Assembly (NCBI RefSeq): GCF_900109525.1
Contig: NZ_FOAN01000006.1
Coordinates: 124,001-188,000, forward strand
Origin: Allobosea lupini
Lineage (GTDB): Bacteria > Pseudomonadota > Alphaproteobacteria > Rhizobiales > Beijerinckiaceae
Direction: 5' to 3'
Length of the DNA stretch: 64,000 bases
In this document: one piece after another, positions 59,548-64,000 of the stretch
How positions within the stretch are numbered: position 1 is the stretch's first letter
Layout: each line of letters opens with the position of its first letter
The notes under the pieces: generated by a model
Databases searched by the model: none
What the model was told of the DNA's origin: nothing
The model's input: only the letters and a program-made list of their open reading frames with translations
Translations under genes and position numbers: made by a program

Positions 59548-61008
59548 ATGACCAGCACCGACACCATAAATCACCTGATCGACGGCAAGGCGGTCTCGGC
59601 GACCGGCGGGCGCGTCTTCGAGCGCCTGAATCCGCTCGACGGCTCCGTCGCCAGCCGCGCCGCCGCGGCGACGCCGGACGACGCGCGCGCTGCGGTCGAG
59701 GCCGCCGCCCGTGCTTTCCCGGCCTGGTCGCAGACGCCCCCCGCGAAGCGTCGCGAGCTGCTGGTCAAGGGCGCGCATGCGCTGGAGGCGCGCGCTGCGG
59801 ACTTCACGGCGGCGATGTCGGCCGAGACGGGGGCCTCCGCGATCTGGGCCGGCTTCAACGTCCATCTCGCCGCCGACATGCTGATCGAGGCCGCCGCGCT
59901 GACGACGCAGATCAGCGGCGAGGTCATCCCCTCCAATGTGCCCGGCAGCCTCGCCATGGCGGTGCGTCAGCCGGCCGGTGTCGTGCTCGGCATGGCGCCA
60001 TGGAACGCACCGGTCATCCTCGCCACCCGCGCCGTCGCCGTGCCGCTCGCCTGCGGCAACACCGTCGTGCTGAAGGGCTCGGAGCTCTGCCCGCGCACCC
60101 ATGGGCTGATCATCGCGGCGCTGCAGGAGGCGGGGTTGCCCGAGGGCGTCGTCAACTTCGTCACCAATGCGCCGGAGGATGCCGCCGAGGTCGTCGCGGC
60201 GATGGTGGCGCACCCTGCGGTCAGGCGCGTCAACTTCACCGGCTCGACCCATGTCGGTCGCATCATCGCCAAGCTCTGCGCCGAGCATCTGAAGCCGGTG
60301 GTGCTGGAGCTCGGCGGCAAGGCGCCAGCGCTCGTCCTCGACGATGCCGATCTCGACGCGGCGGTCGCCGGCATCGCCTTCGGCGCCTTCGCTAATTCCG
60401 GCCAGATCTGCATGTCGACCGAGCGCATCGTGGTCGATAGCGCGATAGCCGACGATTTCGTCACCCGGCTCGCCGCGAAAGCAACGAGCCTCCCGCTCGG
60501 CGATCCCCGCAAGGGGCCGGTGGTTCTCGGCTCGGTCGTCGACATGAAGGCGACCCAGCGCTGCAACGCCCTGATCGACGACGCGCTCGCCAAGGGCGCG
60601 ACGCTCGTCTGCGGCGGCAAGTCGGAGACGACCTTGTTCCCGGCGACGCTGCTCGACCATGTCACCCCGGCTATGCGGATCTATGGCGAGGAGAGCTTCG
60701 GCCCGGTCAAGGCGATCGTGCGCGTCGACGGCGAGGAAGCGGCGATCGCCTGCGCCAACGACAACCCCTACGGTCTCTCGGCTGCCGTCTTCACCGGCGA
60801 CACGGCGCGCGGCTGGCGTGTCGCTTCGCGGATCGAATCCGGCATCTGCCATGTCAACGGCCCGACCGTGCACGACGAGGCGCAGATGCCCTTCGGCGGC
60901 GTCAAGAACAGCGGCTATGGCCGCTTCGGCGGGCGCGCCGGCATCGAGGCCTTCACCGAATTGCGCTGGCTGACGCTGCAGACCACGCAGCGCCACTACC
61001 CGTTCTAG
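59548..61008 (+). CDS. Aromatic aldehyde dehydrogenase (benzaldehyde/vanillin dehydrogenase-like)
   Basis: A 486-residue NAD(P)-dependent aldehyde dehydrogenase. The catalytic Cys288 is in NSGQICMS, Glu254 in LELGGKAP, and Asn153 in APWNAPV. The GVVLGMAPWNAPVILATRAV segment is typical of the vanillin/salicylaldehyde/benzaldehyde subgroup. It lies 16 nt after the decarboxylase gene and would oxidise the aldehyde to the aromatic acid. ATG 59548 has GAGG upstream; a TTG at 59533 is less likely. Confidence 0.92.
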   Translation: MTSTDTINHLIDGKAVSATGGRVFERLNPLDGSVASRAAAATPDDARAAVEAAARAFPAWSQTPPAKRRELLVKGAHALEARAADFTAAMSAETGASAIWAGFNVHLAADMLIEAAALTTQISGEVIPSNVPGSLAMAVRQPAGVVLGMAPWNAPVILATRAVAVPLACGNTVVLKGSELCPRTHGLIIAALQEAGLPEGVVNFVTNAPEDAAEVVAAMVAHPAVRRVNFTGSTHVGRIIAKLCAEHLKPVVLELGGKAPALVLDDADLDAAVAGIAFGAFANSGQICMSTERIVVDSAIADDFVTRLAAKATSLPLGDPRKGPVVLGSVVDMKATQRCNALIDDALAKGATLVCGGKSETTLFPATLLDHVTPAMRIYGEESFGPVKAIVRVDGEEAAIACANDNPYGLSAAVFTGDTARGWRVASRIESGICHVNGPTVHDEAQMPFGGVKNSGYGRFGGRAGIEAFTELRWLTLQTTQRHYPF

Positions 61009-61016
61009 ACGTGCAG

Positions 61017-61940
61017 ATGAGCCCGATCCGGATCTCGATACTCGGCGCCGGCGCGATGGGATCGCTGTTCGGCGGGCTCATGGCCGAAGCCGGGCATGCG
61101 GTCGAGCTCATCGACGTCAACCCGGCCCAGATCGCCGCGGTTCGCGAGCAGGGCCTGCTGATCCGCAACGATGCCGGCGAGCGCCGGCTCGCGATCCCGA
61201 TCAAGCGGCCGGAGGAGGCGACAAGACAGCCGGACTGGCTCATCGTCTTCACCAAGGCGATGCATACGCAAGGCGCGCTCGCGGCTGCCAGGCATCTCAT
61301 CGGGCCGCAGACCCGCCTGCTCAGCCTGCAGAACGGGCTCGGCAACGCCGAGAAGCTGACGGCCTTCGCCGACGCCTCGCGCATCGCCATCGGCATGACC
61401 ACCGTCCCGGCCGATCTCGTCGCGCCCGGCGAGGTACATTCGCACGGCGAGAGCAAGACCCGCGTCGTCATGGCCGATGGCAGCGAGAACGCCGCACTCG
61501 CTGCGCTGGCGGCAGCGCTGGACGCGGCCGGGCTGCCCTGCACGGTCGATCCCGATGCGGTCGTCGCGATCTGGGAAAAGGTCGCCTTCAATGTGGCACT
61601 GAACAGCCTGTGCGCGGTTACCCAGCGCACGGTCGGTGGCCTTGGCGCTGCGGCCGAAGGGCGGCGGCTCGCCCATGCCGTCGCGAGCGAGACTCTCGCC
61701 GTAGCGCAGGCGGAGGGGCTCGCGGTCTTGGCCGAGCGCACCCATGCGACGATCGACCATGCGCTCGACCACCATGGCGGGCACAAGCCCTCGATGCTGC
61801 AGGACCTGCTGGCGAAACGCCCGACCGAGATCGAGACGCTGAACGGCGCGATCGTTCGTGCCGCCGAAAGGCACGGCATCGCCGTTCCACGGACCGAGAC
61901 GCTCTACGCATTGGTGAAATTGGCGGAGCACGCCGCCTGA
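61017..61940 (+). CDS. Ketopantoate reductase family 2-hydroxy acid dehydrogenase (possible D-mandelate dehydrogenase)
   Basis: A 307-residue NADP-type Rossmann protein of the PanE/ApbA family. It has GAGAMGS (10-16), the catalytic Lys188 in WEKVAFNVALNSL with Asn192 and Asn196, and Glu271 in RPTEIETLNGAIV. Standard annotation would be 2-dehydropantoate 2-reductase. However, it lies 8 nt after the aldehyde dehydrogenase gene in an operon with benzoylformate decarboxylase, and D-mandelate dehydrogenases of Enterococcus belong to this family. It may therefore interconvert a D-2-hydroxy acid and the 2-oxo acid used by the decarboxylase. Confidence 0.82.
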   Translation: MSPIRISILGAGAMGSLFGGLMAEAGHAVELIDVNPAQIAAVREQGLLIRNDAGERRLAIPIKRPEEATRQPDWLIVFTKAMHTQGALAAARHLIGPQTRLLSLQNGLGNAEKLTAFADASRIAIGMTTVPADLVAPGEVHSHGESKTRVVMADGSENAALAALAAALDAAGLPCTVDPDAVVAIWEKVAFNVALNSLCAVTQRTVGGLGAAAEGRRLAHAVASETLAVAQAEGLAVLAERTHATIDHALDHHGGHKPSMLQDLLAKRPTEIETLNGAIVRAAERHGIAVPRTETLYALVKLAEHAA

Positions 61941-61991
61941 CGACCGGACGCGGGACAACTCGCGCCGGCAGGAATGAGGGGAGAAGCGCAG

Positions 61992-62540
61992 ATGCAGGAA
62001 CCCGTGCCGGGCGCACCGGCGAACGATCCGATCGTCTTCGGGCCGTCAGGGCGCGTGCTGCTGGCCGTCGCGAAAGTCCTGGCGATCGTCGGCGGGCTGC
62101 TCTTCGTCGGGCTCGTCGCGATGTCGATCGTCTCGATCGTCGGCCGCAAGCTGTTTTCCGCCCCGGTCCCCGGCGATGTCGAGCTCCTGCAGATGATCGC
62201 CGCGGCCGCCTCCGCTGCCTTCTTCGCCTATTGCCACCTCAACCATGGCGACGTGAAGGTCGACTTCTTCACCGCCGCGGCCCTGCCCTGGGTCAACCAC
62301 CTGCTCGACGCCTTCGGCTCGCTCCTGGTCGGGCTGGTCGGAGCCGTCCTGACCTGGCGCGTCTATGTCGGCGCGATCGGCACCCGGCAGGATGGCGAAA
62401 CCTCGGCGATCCTCGATATTCCGGTCTGGTGGGCGCAGATCGCGATGGCGCCGGGCTTTGCGATGCTGGCGCTGGCCGGCTTCTACATGGCGACACGCCA
62501 TGCCCAGGAAGCCCTGCATCGCGAGGAGGCCCGTCGATGA
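61992..62540 (+). CDS. TRAP transporter small permease (DctQ-like)
   Basis: A 182-residue four-helix membrane protein of the DctQ family. The VLAIVGGLLFVGLVAMSIVS helix, the VGRKLFSAPVPGDVELLQMI segment and the HGDVKVDFFT motif are characteristic. GGGGAGAAG stands 8 nt before ATG 61992. Its stop overlaps the large permease start by 4 nt (ATGA). With DctM and the periplasmic binding protein it forms a Na+-driven TRAP importer. Confidence 0.92.
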   Translation: MQEPVPGAPANDPIVFGPSGRVLLAVAKVLAIVGGLLFVGLVAMSIVSIVGRKLFSAPVPGDVELLQMIAAAASAAFFAYCHLNHGDVKVDFFTAAALPWVNHLLDAFGSLLVGLVGAVLTWRVYVGAIGTRQDGETSAILDIPVWWAQIAMAPGFAMLALAGFYMATRHAQEALHREEARR

Positions 62541-63871
62541 GCGGGATCTCGATCGGCTTCACCATCTTCGCCTGCCTGCTGGCCTTGATGGCGTTCCGCG
62601 TGCCGATCGGCATCGCGATGTTCGTCGCGGGCTCCGGCGGCTATGTCTACCTGATGGGCGGCAACTGGGCGCCCTGGCTCAATATCCTGAAATCCATCCC
62701 CTATGCCCGCTTGTCGAACTACGACCTGACGGTCATCCCGCTCTTCCTGCTGATGGGCCAGTTCGCCACCCATGGCGGCCTGTCGGCGAGCCTGTTCCGC
62801 TGCGTCAGCGCCTTCATCGGCCATCGCCGTGGCGGCGTCGCCATGGCGGCTATCGGCGCCTGCGCCGGCTTCGGCGCGATCTGCGGCTCCTCGCTGGCAA
62901 CCGCAGCGACGATGGGCCAGGTCGCCCTGCCCGAGCTGCGCCGCTACCGCTATTCCGGCAGCCTCGCCACCGGCGCGCTCGCCGCCGGCGGCACGCTCGG
63001 GATCATGATCCCGCCCTCGGTGCCGCTGGTGATCTACGCGATCCTAACGCAGGAATCGATCGGCAAGCTGTTCATGGCCGCCGTGCTGCCCGGCCTGATC
63101 GCGATGTTCGGCTACATGTTCGTGGTGCAGCTCATCGTGCGGCGCAATCCCGAGGCAGGCCCGGCCGGCCCGCGCGTGCCGTGGCCGGAGCGGCTCAAGG
63201 TGCTGGCCGGCGTGTTTCCGGTGATCCTGGTCTTCGTGCTGGTGATCGTCGGCATCTATGGCGGCTGGGCGACGCCGACCGAGGCGGCCGCGATCGGGGC
63301 AGCGGCCTGCGGGGCGATCGCGGTGATCAGCGGCGGCATGCGCTGGCGCGGGCTGATCGACAGCGCGCTCGGCACGGCGCAGGCGACGGCGATGATCCTG
63401 CTCGTCCTGCTCGGCGCCGACATGCTGAACACGGCGCTCGCTCTCTCGCAGATGCCGGCCGAGCTCGCAGGCTGGGTCAAGGACAGCGGCCTCGCACCGC
63501 TTTTCGTGCTGGCGATGATCCTGCTGATCTACATCCTGCTCGGCTGCGTCATGGATTCGCTGGCGATGATCCTGCTGACGATCCCGATCTTCTATCCGAT
63601 GATCGTCGGGCTCGATTTCTACGGCATGTCGGTCGAGGACAAGTCGATCTGGTTCGGCATCCTGGCGCTGATGGTGGTCGAGATCGGCCTGGTGCATCCG
63701 CCGGTCGGGATGAACGTCTACATCATCAACCGCCTCGCCAAGGACGTGCCGCTGGTCGAGACCTTCAAGGGCGTGATGCCCTTCCTGGCCTCCGATCTCG
63801 TCCGCATCGTCCTCCTCGTCGCCTTCCCCTCGATCTCGCTCGTCCTGGTCAAGGCGTTCGGGGCGCTGTGA
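62537..63871 (+). CDS. TRAP transporter large permease (DctM-like)
   Basis: A 444-residue polytopic membrane protein with about 12 helices and the DctM domains. It has IPLFLLMGQFATHGGLSASL, GFGAICGSSLATAATMGQVA, GTLGIMIPPSVPLVIYAILT and LVHPPVGMNVYIINRLAKDV, all conserved. It moves the substrate across the inner membrane with Na+. ATG 62537 overlaps the dctQ stop; the frame is open further upstream, but that part overlaps two other genes and is not coding. Confidence 0.94.
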   Translation: MSGISIGFTIFACLLALMAFRVPIGIAMFVAGSGGYVYLMGGNWAPWLNILKSIPYARLSNYDLTVIPLFLLMGQFATHGGLSASLFRCVSAFIGHRRGGVAMAAIGACAGFGAICGSSLATAATMGQVALPELRRYRYSGSLATGALAAGGTLGIMIPPSVPLVIYAILTQESIGKLFMAAVLPGLIAMFGYMFVVQLIVRRNPEAGPAGPRVPWPERLKVLAGVFPVILVFVLVIVGIYGGWATPTEAAAIGAAACGAIAVISGGMRWRGLIDSALGTAQATAMILLVLLGADMLNTALALSQMPAELAGWVKDSGLAPLFVLAMILLIYILLGCVMDSLAMILLTIPIFYPMIVGLDFYGMSVEDKSIWFGILALMVVEIGLVHPPVGMNVYIINRLAKDVPLVETFKGVMPFLASDLVRIVLLVAFPSISLVLVKAFGAL

Positions 63872-63917
63872 GGCCGTTCACCGAGAAGCAGACAACAACC
63901 ACGCAGGGAGGTGCAGC

Positions 63918-64000
63918 ATGAGCAAGCAACGGAAGTCCATCCTCAATCGGTTCCGCAGTGGCCTGTTGGCTGTCGGCGGGCTGGCAGGCCTGCTGGCGGC
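63918..64000 (+). CDS. TRAP transporter substrate-binding protein, 5' end only (DctP-like)
   Basis: GGGAGGTGCAGC precedes ATG 63918, and the frame is open to the window end. The first residues (MSKQRKSILNRFRSG, then LLAVGGLAGLLA) form a basic and then hydrophobic signal peptide. Position after dctQM makes a periplasmic TRAP binding protein the expected product. Only 27 residues are visible, so identity rests on context. Confidence 0.7.
   Translation, partial: MSKQRKSILNRFRSGLLAVGGLAGLLA

Noticed and set aside
61610-62536. 5' extension of the DctM frame by about 300 codons
   Set aside because: The extension overlaps the PanE-family gene and dctQ in other frames, has a low-complexity Arg/Gly composition and no membrane helix. 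The ATGA start at 62537 is standard for DctQ-DctM pairs.

Overview
The window is GC-rich, densely packed alphaproteobacterial chromosome. Its gene content points to Hyphomicrobiales, and a Bosea-like organism fits best. The evidence is a complete Kelly-type sox cluster, an Omp25/31-type beta-barrel protein, many ABC and TRAP importers each beside its own catabolic enzymes and regulator, and 'GTCATCCCGG...' palindromic repeats between genes. The genus is an inference. No rRNA, tRNA, CRISPR array, transposase or integrase was seen.

Layout. (1) 1-268: 5' part of a phage-type DUF2793 gene. (2) 408-8881: a module for a beta-hydroxy/beta-keto acid: SDR dehydrogenase, GntR regulator, branched-chain-type ABC importer with a LivM-LivG-LivF triple fusion, a CRYL1/carnitine-dehydrogenase-like dehydrogenase and a BKACE beta-keto acid cleavage enzyme. 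(3) 8980-22257: mostly housekeeping and stress genes: CPA1 antiporter, trans-aconitate methyltransferase, an SDR with a degenerate active site facing a LysR, a TetR three-gene operon, an alpha-oxoamine synthase plus M20 hydrolase pair facing an AraC regulator, a porin-like protein, BrkB, DUF423, argB and a HAD nucleotidase. (4) 22248-31822: an 8-oxoguanine deaminase-like enzyme, a complete Dpp-type peptide importer and a separate fused double ATPase. (5) 32182-42978: a two-component flavin monooxygenase, cupin and amidase under a MarR repressor, followed by a GntR/DUF2848 operon and a second Liv-type importer diverging from a 44-bp perfect palindrome. (6) 42985-56883: sulfur oxidation: soxAX, soxYZ, soxB, soxCD, flavocytochrome c FccAB, cytochrome c, SoxR/S/W-like proteins, a YeeE/TsuA-like transporter, an MBL hydrolase, a pair of half-size ChrA proteins and two small metal-binding proteins. 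(7) 56912-64000: a LysR-controlled operon of benzoylformate decarboxylase, aromatic aldehyde dehydrogenase, a ketopantoate-reductase-family dehydrogenase and a TRAP transporter, which reads as a mandelate-type pathway with its own importer.

The genes work as cassettes of importer, enzymes and local regulator, so the cell probably scavenges organic acids, amides and aromatic acids while gaining electrons from thiosulfate. The strongest non-coding signals are the 44-bp palindrome at 38273-38316, which contains two mirror-image sigma70-like promoters, and the 27-bp MarR operator at 32761-32787, which overlies its promoter.
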